The notes: generated from the sequence alone by a model not told the origin. 52,660 bases of DNA from Bacteroidales bacterium (GCA_016926235.1 JAFGOZ010000095.1:1-52660); one strand, 5' to 3'. Counted from the stretch's first letter, positions 1 to 8,185 are shown. Program-made: numbers and translations.

Positions 1-92
<92 letters not shown>

Positions 93-112
93 GATTGTCA
101 GGAAAATAATGG

Positions 113-152
113 AAGAGTCTTGAAAATGGTTGATTTTCAAGACTCTTTTTTT
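113..152 (+). terminator. Intrinsic terminator of the tRNA-Ser gene
   Basis: There is a perfect 15-bp stem (113-127 with 133-147), a 5-nt GGTTG loop and a following T-run to 152. It lies 20 nt after the tRNA end and inside the element, so the island supplies the tRNA terminator and shields the integrase gene from tRNA transcription. Confidence 0.9.
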
Positions 153-177
153 ATTTCGAGTGGAAAGAAATGGAATG

Positions 178-211
178 TTTTGACATGTTTTCCGGAACCA
201 TTCGGTGAACA
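178..211 (+). repeat. Putative integrase/excisionase arm-site repeats, left end
   Basis: TTTTGACAT at 178-186 and CATTCGGTGAACA at 199-211 both recur near the right end (52360-52368 and 52343-52355). Both pairs are direct repeats just inside the att cores, the expected place for arm-type or Xis sites of a tyrosine recombinase. The order of the two motifs is swapped between ends. The role is inferred. Confidence 0.5.
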
Positions 212-273
212 GAGGTAAAAAAATTTCTTGTTCCACGAATTCCTGATAATTCACTTATTTTCAATTTGTTTCT

Positions 274-305
274 ATTGGCCAGGAATAACCCTCATCCTAA
301 TTTTG
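274..305 (+). promoter_or_regulatory. Putative integrase promoter
   Basis: TAATTTTG at 298-305 fits the Bacteroidota -7 box TAnnTTTG. A TTGG at 274-277, 20 nt upstream, could serve as the -33 element. The integrase ATG at 327 follows at a short leader distance. Confidence 0.4.
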
Positions 306-326
306 TCAAACTAAACAATTTTCAAA

Positions 327-1553
327 ATGGCAAATGTCGGAATGAGTATTTTGTTTTTGCTGAAGAAAAGCAGAAAAAACCGCAACGGAGAGCTACCGGT
401 TTATATGCGGGTCACTGTTGCCGGACAAGTTTTTGAAAAAAGCCTTAGCCTTTATGTCAGGTCCTCAGATTGGGATCAAAAAACATCAACATTTAAAGGC
501 AATTATCAGTTGGCTATGGAAATCAATGAGCAGATTCAGGCAGAAAGGACAAAAGTTTATAAGGCAAAACGACAACTCGAAGAAGAAGAAATCCCCCTAA
601 CCATCCAATCACTAAAGGCTAGATATGAGAATCAGGAACATGTTAAAAAATTCCTTCTCAAGGAATTCGACAAACATAACGAAGAAATGGAGGCTATAAT
701 CGGCAAGGGAGCAACTGAAGCGACCGTAAAACGTTATAAAACAGTCCGAAAGCTCTTGAATGAGTTTTTAAATAAAGTTATTCATCGGGATGATATCCTG
801 CTCAACGAAATCAAACCCGACTTCATACGTAATTTCGAGGTTTACCTGAAATCCAAAAGGAACTGCAACCATAATACTACCGTAAAGTACATACGAAATT
901 TCCAGAAGATCATCAATCGGGCTATTGCATTTGGCTATTTAAAAACGGATCCTTTCCGACAGATTAAATTTAAGTTAACAGAGGTTCAAACGACGTATCT
1001 AAGCAATGATGAGCTTAACCTGCTATTGACCAAACGGTTTGATTTTGACCGGTTGGAACAGATTCGTGATGTCTTTCTTTTTTGTTGTTTTACAGGATTA
1101 TCATTTAGTGATGCGAAAAGTCTTTGTACTTACCACCTCTTTAGTGATAAAGGTGGGTCAATTTATATTCAGAAGAAAAGACAAAAAACCAATATTTCTT
1201 TTACTGTGCCAATTCTTACTGTTGCAAAGAAAATAATGGACAAATATGCATATCATCCTTGCAGGCTTAGGAACAATATGATTCTTCCCGTTATTTCAAA
1301 CCAAAAATACAATGGATATTTAAAAGAGATAGCTGACATATGTGGAATAAAGAAACATCTGACAACTCATGTGGCTCGCCATACTTTTGCCACTACAGTG
1401 GCAATCAATAATGAAATTCCGGAACATATCGTAGCCCATATCCTGGGACATACAAATACGCAGATGACAAAGCATTATGCGAAATTAAATATCCAGACAA
1501 TAGCTAAAGCTTTGAATGTTATTGAAGCAAAATATGTATATCAGGAGGGATAG
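327..1553 (+). CDS. Tyrosine recombinase / site-specific integrase
   Basis: This 408-residue integrase catalyses recombination between the tRNA-Ser attB and the element att site. An N-terminal arm-binding region (about 1-90) precedes a SAM-like core-binding domain (about 105-215) and a catalytic domain (about 225-390). Visible catalytic residues are K287, H348 and R351 in HVARH, H375 in LGH, and the nucleophile Y384 in KHYAKL. The position of the first catalytic arginine reads TGLSFSD, with serine 259 instead of Arg, as is known for IntDOT-type Bacteroides integrases. The ATG at 327 follows a TAnnTTTG box. Location next to attL and orientation away from the tRNA are typical of island integrases. 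Only the family is certain; the tRNA-Ser specificity is inferred from position. Confidence 0.95.
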   Translation: MANVGMSILFLLKKSRKNRNGELPVYMRVTVAGQVFEKSLSLYVRSSDWDQKTSTFKGNYQLAMEINEQIQAERTKVYKAKRQLEEEEIPLTIQSLKARYENQEHVKKFLLKEFDKHNEEMEAIIGKGATEATVKRYKTVRKLLNEFLNKVIHRDDILLNEIKPDFIRNFEVYLKSKRNCNHNTTVKYIRNFQKIINRAIAFGYLKTDPFRQIKFKLTEVQTTYLSNDELNLLLTKRFDFDRLEQIRDVFLFCCFTGLSFSDAKSLCTYHLFSDKGGSIYIQKKRQKTNISFTVPILTVAKKIMDKYAYHPCRLRNNMILPVISNQKYNGYLKEIADICGIKKHLTTHVARHTFATTVAINNEIPEHIVAHILGHTNTQMTKHYAKLNIQTIAKALNVIEAKYVYQEG

Positions 1554-1600
1554 GGTTATCCTCAAATATTTATTTTCGCGATAAATACATTGATAATCTA

Positions 1601-1790
1601 ATTATTCCGAAATAATCCGCATTAATTCGGAAAATTTCGCCCTTATAGACGTACAATTAGTGGTTTATTGAATTGATTTTCTAGAATATTTTGAAAAAGG
1701 CTTTGAAACCCTGGCGTTTAATCAATCTACATCTTTGTAATATGGATTAATTTGGAATATTTCGGATTATTCTGAGATATTTCCCAAAAA
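1601..1790. repeat. Two blocks of 10-bp-periodic AT-rich repeat
   Basis: In 1601-1640 four successive decamers carry CCG or TCG at the same place: attattCCGa, aataatCCGc, attaatTCGg, aaaattTCGc. A second block at 1741-1790 shows the same 10-bp phasing in the opposite orientation (tttggaatat, ttcggattat, tctgagatat). Related blocks occur at 3081-3120 and 45151-45190. One site per helical turn suggests a protein-binding array, but the function is unknown. Together with the rest of 1554-1793 this fills the gap between the integrase and the FISUMP gene. Confidence 0.5.
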
Positions 1791-1793
1791 TAG

Positions 1794-2561
1794 TTAGTCT
1801 CTAACACACCGGACTGAATAACCTGAACTTTTCATTTCCTCCTTAGGAAGAAAAGCACCATATATATTATATATAGCAAAACTCCATGCTTTGTAAGGAT
1901 GACACTCTGTGGCAGTCCACCACTTGCCTATCTTGCCTAAATTGAAGAAATGATACGGATCCTCACGATGGCCACCTGGTAGTGCTTTGAACCCATGAAT
2001 ATCTGATGCATATATATTAGGATCACGCCAATGAGTCGTCCCTGTTTCTTTAAGATCTCCACCTATCCTGTTTTCATAACCTTCATCATTAATCAGTCTA
2101 TCCCATTCGGCATAGGATGGGATGTGCCAACCGACAGGAGTTAAATTTCGTTGATCGGTTACTGCATACCAGTTGTAAAGCTTTCCGTATATATATTCGT
2201 TGGCAGGATCATTATCATAGAAACACCAGGCAGGTTTACCATTTTCACAAGCACTTTTCCACTCAACGGATGACTTTGCCTCCGGAATTACATCACCGTT
2301 GCGAAAATGGCCGATATTAAGATTTTCAGCTGTCCAAACCTGTTTCCATATCTTAATAGATTTATAAGTATCATCGTTCGTGATAAGCAATCTTTCGGCC
2401 AGTATATTCTTAAATCGGGCAATCACAGATACCATGACAGCCCTTTCTTTTGTGTCAGAAGTTTTCGATAATGCCCACTCGTATTTGGCAATGCTCTCTC
2501 TAAGCTGTTGAGTCGTCAACTTAGCAGTTTTATTTCTCAAATCTTGCGTTGTCATGCTCAT
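1794..2561 (-). CDS. FISUMP-domain protein
   Basis: The C-terminal ~180 residues match the Fibrobacter succinogenes major paralogous (FISUMP) domain. Hallmarks are YGKLYNWYAV, NLTPVGWHIPSYAEWDRLI, GFKALPGGHR, KWWTATE and a terminal GYSVRCVRD. The first ~75 residues are helical and charged. No signal peptide is visible, although most FISUMP proteins are surface or secreted. The longest frame begins at a TTG (2612) that lies upstream of a TATATTTG -7 box (2608-2601, minus strand). The true start is therefore more likely the ATG at 2561 or at 2555. It is transcribed divergently from the HTH gene at 2691. The molecular function of FISUMP domains is not established. Confidence 0.75.
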   Translation of the reverse strand: MSMTTQDLRNKTAKLTTQQLRESIAKYEWALSKTSDTKERAVMVSVIARFKNILAERLLITNDDTYKSIKIWKQVWTAENLNIGHFRNGDVIPEAKSSVEWKSACENGKPAWCFYDNDPANEYIYGKLYNWYAVTDQRNLTPVGWHIPSYAEWDRLINDEGYENRIGGDLKETGTTHWRDPNIYASDIHGFKALPGGHREDPYHFFNLGKIGKWWTATECHPYKAWSFAIYNIYGAFLPKEEMKSSGYSVRCVRD

Positions 2562-2600
2562 CTGTGTAATACAGTATTTATTACTAATTCGATTGTTCAA

Positions 2601-2608
2601 CAAATATA
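2601..2608 (-). promoter_or_regulatory. TAnnTTTG -7 box for the FISUMP gene
   Basis: TATATTTG on the minus strand matches the Bacteroidota -7 consensus. Transcription would start near 2594, which rules out the upstream TTG start and leaves a leader of about 30 nt before the ATG at 2561. Confidence 0.45.
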
Positions 2609-2690
2609 GCAAAGCTATTAATATATAGTATCTTATATGAGGTATTTAATTCAAGGTAATAAATATGAGGTTTTATTTCTTTTTTTGTAT

Positions 2691-2933
2691 ATGCCAAAGG
2701 AGAAACTTCAAATTCAGAACGAAGACCTCAAACGTTTGGGTGACCGGATTCGTGCCTTGCGGATTAAAAGGGGATATAGTAATTATGAGAGTTTTGCTTA
2801 TGATCACAATATCGCCCGTGCTCAGTATGGTAAATATGAGAACGGCGAAAATCTACGATATACAAGTCTTTTGAGAGTGATAAAAGCTTTAGGTGTCACT
2901 GTGCAGGAATTTTTTTCAGAAGGCTTTGAATAG
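2691..2933 (+). CDS. Small XRE/Cro-like HTH regulator
   Basis: This 80-residue protein is almost entirely one helix-turn-helix fold. DLKRLGDRIRALRIKRGYSN is helix 1, ARAQYGKYENGENL holds the recognition helix, and LLRVIKALGVTVQEFF closes the fold as in Cro/C1 repressors. The longer reading from 2637 adds an unlike hydrophobic leader, so the ATG at 2691 (MPKEKLQ) is preferred. It is divergent from the FISUMP gene with only about 130 bp between starts, so it may control that gene and itself. Integrative elements often carry such regulators. The target is inferred. Confidence 0.8.
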   Translation: MPKEKLQIQNEDLKRLGDRIRALRIKRGYSNYESFAYDHNIARAQYGKYENGENLRYTSLLRVIKALGVTVQEFFSEGFE

Positions 2934-3080
2934 CTCAACCTATATTAATTTTTCTTGAGAAATCAATTGTCCTCAAAGGATATTCCTGGCATTTCTGATT
3001 AAATGCACAAGGCGAGAATCAATACATCGTCAATATTACTAGAATATTGTTAACCGCAATTCAAATTGCTTTTGCAGAAT

Positions 3081-3120
3081 AAACCCAGATTAATCCGAAT
3101 AAATCCGGAATTTTCCATTA
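3081..3120. repeat. 10-bp-periodic AT-rich repeat block
   Basis: Four decamers (aaacccagat, taatccgaat, aaatccggaa, ttttccatta) place TCC/TCCG at 10-bp spacing, matching the blocks near 1.6, 1.75 and 45.2 kb. It lies in the 284-bp space between the HTH gene and the excisionase-like gene. Confidence 0.45.
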
Positions 3121-3165
3121 TTCTACTGAAACTCTTTTGAAAATAAATATATGAAATTCAGTTTA

Positions 3166-3195
3166 ATGTATTAATTTACAAGTATTTTAATACAT
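3166..3195 (+). promoter_or_regulatory. Inverted-repeat operator candidate upstream of the excisionase-like gene
   Basis: ATGTATTAA at 3166-3174 is matched by its perfect reverse complement at 3187-3195, with a 12-nt spacer, 23 bp before the ATG at 3218. Position and symmetry suggest a repressor site that controls excisionase expression. Confidence 0.4.
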
Positions 3196-3217
3196 TAGTT
3201 TATAAAATATACCTACC

Positions 3218-3532
3218 ATGGAAAATCCTTTTGATTTGCTTGACCAAAGACTTCAGGCTATCGAATTGAAGATAGATAGCCAGGTCCATAAAATGGGAAA
3301 CCAGGACAAATTGTCTCAACCTTCTAGTACTTGGATTACAACTAAACAGCTTGCCCAGCATTTGGGAATATCGACGGCAACTATAACTAATATGCGTGGA
3401 TCGAAAATTCCATTTTATAAGATCGGCGGTCGAATTCTCCTCAAACGAGAAGAAATAGACGAGTTCATTCAGAAAACCCGACATAAGACCGGTGGTGAAT
3501 ATCTGAATGAATATTTGACAAAGCATCATTGA
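3218..3532 (+). CDS. Excisionase-like HTH (helix-turn-helix type 17) protein
   Basis: The 104 residues split into an N-terminal amphipathic helix (FDLLDQRLQAIELKIDSQVH) and a winged-helix DNA-binding domain. In that domain WITTKQLAQHLGISTATITN is the HTH and IPFYKIGGRILLKREEIDEFIQ is the wing and last strand, as in excisionase/MerR-like proteins of Bacteroidota mobile elements. Such proteins bend att DNA or regulate element genes. A comparable protein, with the same helix-plus-wing layout, is encoded near the other end at 50882-51208, so the island has two candidates for the excisionase. The ATG at 3218 follows an inverted repeat. Confidence 0.8.
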   Translation: MENPFDLLDQRLQAIELKIDSQVHKMGNQDKLSQPSSTWITTKQLAQHLGISTATITNMRGSKIPFYKIGGRILLKREEIDEFIQKTRHKTGGEYLNEYLTKHH

Positions 3533-3565
3533 AGAGATCAGTCTTCAACATCGGTTTTTAATACC

Positions 3566-3700
3566 ATGGAAGAAACGATTATGGAAAACAATCACGAAGT
3601 GCAGATCCATAATAATAAGGACAGGGTTTATACTGAATTAAAACAGATTCGTATGCTTCTTTCCGATCTTTCTTTTTCGACGACGACAAAAATCGATTAA
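3566..3700 (+). CDS. Small hypothetical protein (44 residues)
   Basis: An ATG 33 bp after the excisionase-like gene opens 44 codons ending at TAA 3698-3700. The product begins MEETIMENNHEV and contains a short amphipathic segment, RVYTELKQIRMLLSDLSF. No family is recognised. Its spacing suggests co-transcription with the HTH gene. It could be a real accessory peptide or a chance frame. Codon composition looks plausible, but the length gives little power. Confidence 0.35.
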   Translation: MEETIMENNHEVQIHNNKDRVYTELKQIRMLLSDLSFSTTTKID

Positions 3701-3752
3701 TAAATGAGAGTAAAAAACCAGATTAATAATGATCAAATCAGCTATATTTTTA

Positions 3753-3760
3753 TATATTTG
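3753..3760 (+). promoter_or_regulatory. TAnnTTTG -7 box of the histidine-kinase operon
   Basis: TATATTTG matches the Bacteroidota -7 consensus. It predicts transcription starting near 3766-3768, only about 10 nt before the chosen GTG start, so the mRNA would be nearly leaderless. Confidence 0.45.
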
Positions 3761-3776
3761 ATCTAAAATGAGTTAA

Positions 3777-6011
3777 GTGCTTATTGAATCTGATATAGAA
3801 GTTCTATGTCCTAATTGTGGATCAAAAATTGGGACAAAAAGCAAATCAATAGTTAAATGTGTTAATCCTTTATGCGATTATTTTATTAAGTTGTTTAATC
3901 AGGATAATGAGGAAGAAGCTAATGATTTCTATCTTTTAACACCAAGCAAACTGATTAAGCATAAATTCAAAGTTGCAGATAATTATATAGCTGTAGCTTA
4001 CTGTGAAAGTACTAGCCAATTCGAAGCTGATAATATATTCAATTTTATTGAGCCTGAAGCACTTCAGATAATCCAGGTTGGGCTAAGTGAAAAATTGAAG
4101 ATACCAATGTCAATTTATATATTATTTAAAGATATCAAAAATTCTGAAATCTTCAAGAACAAAGTTGATATATTGACGACTGCAGATGGGGTTTTTGGAA
4201 GGATCAATCCTTTTCATAAGGATGCATATCATTGTCTTTGGTGCAAGACTATTAGAAATTCCGTAATTGGCGAACATTATTGTACTCAATATGATTGTCT
4301 TGTAACCAATAAAACTTTCAATTTGCCAAATCCAGTTAGTACATGGGGACCTTGTTGGTCCGGATTAGTTGACTTTGCTATACCAATTGTTATTAACAAC
4401 TTAGTTGTTGCAGTATTTACATGTGGTCAAATTAAGGTTGGACAAAAGGAATACGATGAAATTCTTTACAATAAATGTAAAAAGGTTTCCGAGGAGTTAA
4501 GAATTCCTCATGATGAGTTAAGTGAAACTCTTAATTCAAATACTCAATACAAAGCCAATAATGAAGCTGAGATAATTTCGATGCTTAAGTCTTATGAGGA
4601 TCAAGTCAAGATTATAAGTACTATTGTAGAAAACAGATATTGGGCTGAAAGGAATTTAAGTGAATCAAGTTTTTTAACAGAATTATATTCAAGTTTTGCT
4701 ATTTTAGAGGATAGTACAAAGATTTGGAAAGTAGTGGAAATGGTTTTAAACAGGATAAACGAATACGCGCATTTCAATTATTCTGCTATCTTTATAAGTG
4801 CAAAAAGAAACAATGTTTTCGATTTGAAAGGCAAATCACTCAAAATTGAAAATGTTATTAGACAGATTGAACTCGATGAACAGTTAGTAAATAAATTATT
4901 TAAAACCGAGAAACTCTTCTTAATTAAAGATCAATATGCCACAGTGTATCCAAAACTTTTTCAAACGGTTTTGGAATTCTTGAAAATTAGAACTGCAAAC
5001 AGTATGCTAATGTTCACATTTAGGTATGATGATACTCACCTTGGTTTTATAATTTATGCAGATAGAACCGGTTCACAAGGTCAAAATAATTCTGGCGTTA
5101 TAACAGATAAGCGAAAATCATTTATGGAAGAAGCTAGTCGTGAGATTCGTATGGAAGTGTACAATGCATTAAATAAGGCTAAACTTAAGAATACTATTAT
5201 AAGTCTTAATAGGCAAAAGGAAAAAATTGAAAAGGCTGAAAAAATCCGAGAACATGAAACCAAAGCGCCCTTAGCCTCAATTCAAGCAAATGCATTTTTT
5301 GTACTAAATAACATTAACGAACCTTCAGCGACTTCGAAAGAGAGAAGACTTAAAGAAATTATTTCTGATGCAGAAATCTGTTCGTTCTTGTTTAAGGAAA
5401 TAAGAATACCTACAAAGGAAGAATTTAATAACAACTTAATTAGTATTTCTCCGGGAAACATTATCGATGAAGTAACCAAATTCATCAAACGAGAAATTGA
5501 ACGGAAGTCAAAGTTATTTATCCAAGAATTGCCAAATCAAATTGAATATGATTATAATATTTCTTCCAGAATTAATATAATTCAGATCGGTTCGACATCT
5601 CGAACTGCTGTTCATCCTTACCTTCTAAAAAGAGCTTTCTATAACCTTTCAATAAATGCTGTAAAATACTCAGCAGCGAAAAATGGCGAATTAAGAATTC
5701 AACTATCTGAAAAAGGCACAAACATATGCATCCTTTTTGAAGATAACGGGATTGGAATAAATGAGGAAGATGTACCATTTATTTTTAATATGGGATTTAG
5801 GGGTGAGAATGTTAGAAGCAAATATAATGGTGAAGGTATGGGATTAAACATTGCTAAAGAAATTATTGAAGCTCATTCTGGTACATTAAAATTGAGGAAT
5901 AACAGAAATCCTACGATTTTTGAAATACTTCTGCCACATCAAACTATATCAAAGACATACTCCACCATTGATCATAATATTTTACGAAACGACACCTTTA
6001 AAAAGCACTAA
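3777..6011 (+). CDS. Zinc-ribbon/PocR/GAF-like soluble histidine kinase
   Basis: The 744-residue kinase has no membrane segment. An N-terminal zinc ribbon (C11, C14, C28, C33) comes first. A PocR-type sensor domain follows (about 135-285), with its characteristic cysteines C153, C156, C169, C174 and C193. A GAF-like segment (about 300-460), a coiled linker, the phosphoacceptor H493 in REHETKAPLAS, and an HATPase_c domain complete it (N627, DNGIG at 656, GEGMGLNIA at 685). PocR domains are known to bind small hydrocarbon-derived ligands; the ligand here is unknown. It starts an operon with a receiver 11 nt downstream and a membrane protein after that. The start is a GTG; an in-frame ATG nine bases upstream is followed after one codon by TAA. 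Codon use is much more AT-rich than in the glycan genes. Confidence 0.88.
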   Translation: MLIESDIEVLCPNCGSKIGTKSKSIVKCVNPLCDYFIKLFNQDNEEEANDFYLLTPSKLIKHKFKVADNYIAVAYCESTSQFEADNIFNFIEPEALQIIQVGLSEKLKIPMSIYILFKDIKNSEIFKNKVDILTTADGVFGRINPFHKDAYHCLWCKTIRNSVIGEHYCTQYDCLVTNKTFNLPNPVSTWGPCWSGLVDFAIPIVINNLVVAVFTCGQIKVGQKEYDEILYNKCKKVSEELRIPHDELSETLNSNTQYKANNEAEIISMLKSYEDQVKIISTIVENRYWAERNLSESSFLTELYSSFAILEDSTKIWKVVEMVLNRINEYAHFNYSAIFISAKRNNVFDLKGKSLKIENVIRQIELDEQLVNKLFKTEKLFLIKDQYATVYPKLFQTVLEFLKIRTANSMLMFTFRYDDTHLGFIIYADRTGSQGQNNSGVITDKRKSFMEEASREIRMEVYNALNKAKLKNTIISLNRQKEKIEKAEKIREHETKAPLASIQANAFFVLNNINEPSATSKERRLKEIISDAEICSFLFKEIRIPTKEEFNNNLISISPGNIIDEVTKFIKREIERKSKLFIQELPNQIEYDYNISSRINIIQIGSTSRTAVHPYLLKRAFYNLSINAVKYSAAKNGELRIQLSEKGTNICILFEDNGIGINEEDVPFIFNMGFRGENVRSKYNGEGMGLNIAKEIIEAHSGTLKLRNNRNPTIFEILLPHQTISKTYSTIDHNILRNDTFKKH

Positions 6012-6022
6012 TATATAGTAGT

Positions 6023-6448
6023 ATGAAAAGTATTTATTTTTCCTTGTTTGCGGATGATGATAGTAATTTTGTGCGTGCAATCGCGGATAATTTTAAATAC
6101 GTTTTTTTAACACACAATATTCAATTCGAAATTTGCATGGGGATTGAGGAGTTAGAAAATCATATCATTCCAACTCAGATGAGCAATGAACTTCTAATTG
6201 CAATTCTAGACTTATGGTTTTTTGATAAGGATAAAAACGAGAATAATGAAAATGAGGGATTTGAAATGTTCCAGTCAATTAGAGAAAAATGGCCTAATTG
6301 TTTTGTTATCATCCTAAGTTGTCATCTTAATAATGGTATTCGAACAAAACTCGCACCATATCAGAATATTGCAATCATAGATAAAGCAATATCCACTTCT
6401 AAACTTCTTGAAATAATTGAGGAAAAAATTAAATCAATGGGCTTATGA
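6023..6448 (+). CDS. Stand-alone response-regulator receiver domain
   Basis: The 141-residue protein is a lone CheY-like domain. The acidic pocket D11-D12-D13, phosphoacceptor D63 (AILDLWF), conserved S99 (IILSC) and K121 (IIDKAI) are all present in order. An acidic Asn/Glu-rich insert (about 68-79) follows the phosphorylation site. There is no output domain, so it must act through a partner. The flanking genes supply a kinase and a membrane protein, and its stop overlaps the membrane gene start by ATGA. The simplest reading is phosphotransfer from the kinase, then binding to the membrane protein. That interaction is inferred. Confidence 0.85.
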   Translation: MKSIYFSLFADDDSNFVRAIADNFKYVFLTHNIQFEICMGIEELENHIIPTQMSNELLIAILDLWFFDKDKNENNENEGFEMFQSIREKWPNCFVIILSCHLNNGIRTKLAPYQNIAIIDKAISTSKLLEIIEEKIKSMGL

Positions 6449-7344
6449 ATAATTTCTGGATAGGAGTTATTATAACTCTAACTGGGAAGATTATAATTTC
6501 TCTTTATGCACTCATTTTTCTTGAGGAGTTATATATCAGCATTAGGCGATTTATAAATTGGCTACCATTCGGAATTAGTTTGGCATTTAACTCAGGTTAT
6601 TTAATCGTTTTTTTAACTAAAGCTACAAACGAGAGTGTAAATACAATTCTTATTGTATTTATTACGCTTTTATTGGGTTTAATGTCAGTTGTTTTAGAAA
6701 ACAACTTGTTTGTTTTGTATTCTGCATGGAAAAAGGGAAATGACAAAGCAATTAGAAATATTTCATATATTTTATATTTTATTTGCTTAATTATTAGCTT
6801 TTTCCCTTTCTTTTATTATTATTCATTAACAAAGATTAGGATGATTCCAACCATCTCAATCGGATTGTTTATTTACCTTATTTATTGCTACTCATTTGTA
6901 ATTATAAGAAATGCCGCAGAAACAAGTCTGAGATTGAAACTAAAACAAATTCTTGTTTCATTTAACAGGCATTCATTTTCGGTTTTCTCTGAAGAATATG
7001 ATGATGAATTTTACTCTAAAGCATCGGTTAAAGAGTTAGAATTACGTTTAGAGGTAGTTAATAAGACATTACGACATTTGCAATTTTTCTTTCCTGAATC
7101 AAGCGGAAACGTTTTACCAGGTGTAAAAAATGATATAGTACCAGTAAAAAGAATTAAAAATATATCAAATGAACTTGTAGCTTCTTTATTGAATGAAACC
7201 TATTTAACACGTGGCAAGTTACATATTTTAATTGGAAACGATGCACAAGCATTGGAGGGTTATGACATTGTTAGTTATAAAAGCTCAAAAGAAGTGGCGG
7301 ATTCATTAAATAAAAGAAGGCATCTTTTAAGAAGGCACTTATAA
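6445..7344 (+). CDS. Five-helix membrane protein with cytoplasmic C-terminal domain, unknown family
   Basis: Hydrophobic segments at about residues 6-27, 39-58, 67-92, 106-126 and 133-154 are followed by a ~145-residue soluble tail. The tail has a helical stretch (ASVKELELRLEVVNKTLRHLQFFF) and a basic C-terminus ending NKRRHLLRRHL. The gene overlaps the receiver gene by four bases, so translation is coupled. No family was recognised. It may be the output of the kinase-receiver pair: a regulated channel or membrane effector, or alternatively a sensor that feeds the soluble kinase. AT-rich like the two preceding genes. The topology is by eye. Confidence 0.75.
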   Translation: MNNFWIGVIITLTGKIIISLYALIFLEELYISIRRFINWLPFGISLAFNSGYLIVFLTKATNESVNTILIVFITLLLGLMSVVLENNLFVLYSAWKKGNDKAIRNISYILYFICLIISFFPFFYYYSLTKIRMIPTISIGLFIYLIYCYSFVIIRNAAETSLRLKLKQILVSFNRHSFSVFSEEYDDEFYSKASVKELELRLEVVNKTLRHLQFFFPESSGNVLPGVKNDIVPVKRIKNISNELVASLLNETYLTRGKLHILIGNDAQALEGYDIVSYKSSKEVADSLNKRRHLLRRHL

Positions 7345-8185
7345 AATTAGGAATGAGAACAATATTATGCCATATAAAATAACTAGGTGTTATTGAAAAA
7401 TGACTTTAGATTGTTAAATGAGGACCTTTTTAAATTTAACTTTAGATATTGTTCAAGCCGATATTTTAAATATATTCAGTAATGATTGAACGGTGGAATT
7501 CAACCAAGATAATCAAGTATAATGCATAAAATGAGAAATTTGTAATACTGGGTTTACAGTCTTCAACGGACTTCATCTTGGAATTTGTTTGCAAGATCAT
7601 ACAATGTTAAAAATTGCTAGAAAACGCAGTGTAAGCTGACACTCAAAATTGAAATAATTTCGATCATGATGAGATTAAAGTACATTTATCAGATTGCCAT
7701 TCCGGCAGATATTTGACTTTCAATTTTGCTTAGATGTGCATTTTCTCCAAATCCTTTTGCATAGTTACGTTATCGGTGACCGCTTTTTTTAAATATATCT
7801 CGGAGCAAGGTGATAAAGAATGTTTATTGAAAAAGGCAGCCTAAAGCTGCCTTCCCAAAACCGCCCCATGAAGGACGGACCCTAACTAACTACTGAGGAA
7901 CTAAATCACTATATTTTGATTTTAAGACAAGTTAAACTGGTTCGCTACAGTTTCTTTGTTAGTTATTTATTCAGTTTCCGCTTTTTAATTACTGCTATCA
8001 TTTGAAGGCGCTTATAGGACGAACCATATCTTACCATGAGGATTAACCTCCAAAATAATCAGTTTACTAAACTTCAAAAACATTAGTAGATACGCCCATC
8101 TTCTTCCACTAAATGAGAAACTGATGATGCTCTGAATTGAACTATAGTACTAGGCTTTATTACCTGTTTTCCTGTTATCAGAAAA
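7345..8185. other. 840-bp non-coding gap between the kinase operon and the glycan locus
   Basis: No convincing gene is present. The stretch separates convergent units: the plus-strand kinase operon and the minus-strand polysaccharide locus. It contains one strong hairpin (7833-7853) oriented to end minus-strand transcription. The remainder shows no repeat or ORF that I can support, and it may be decayed sequence at a module junction. Confidence 0.6.
7828..7853 (-). terminator. Intrinsic terminator for the minus-strand glycan locus
   Basis: AAGGCAGC (7833-7840) pairs with GCTGCCTT (7846-7853) around a 5-nt loop. On the minus strand the hairpin runs into TTTTT. It is about 330 bp beyond the last minus-strand gene (8186). 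Confidence 0.6.
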
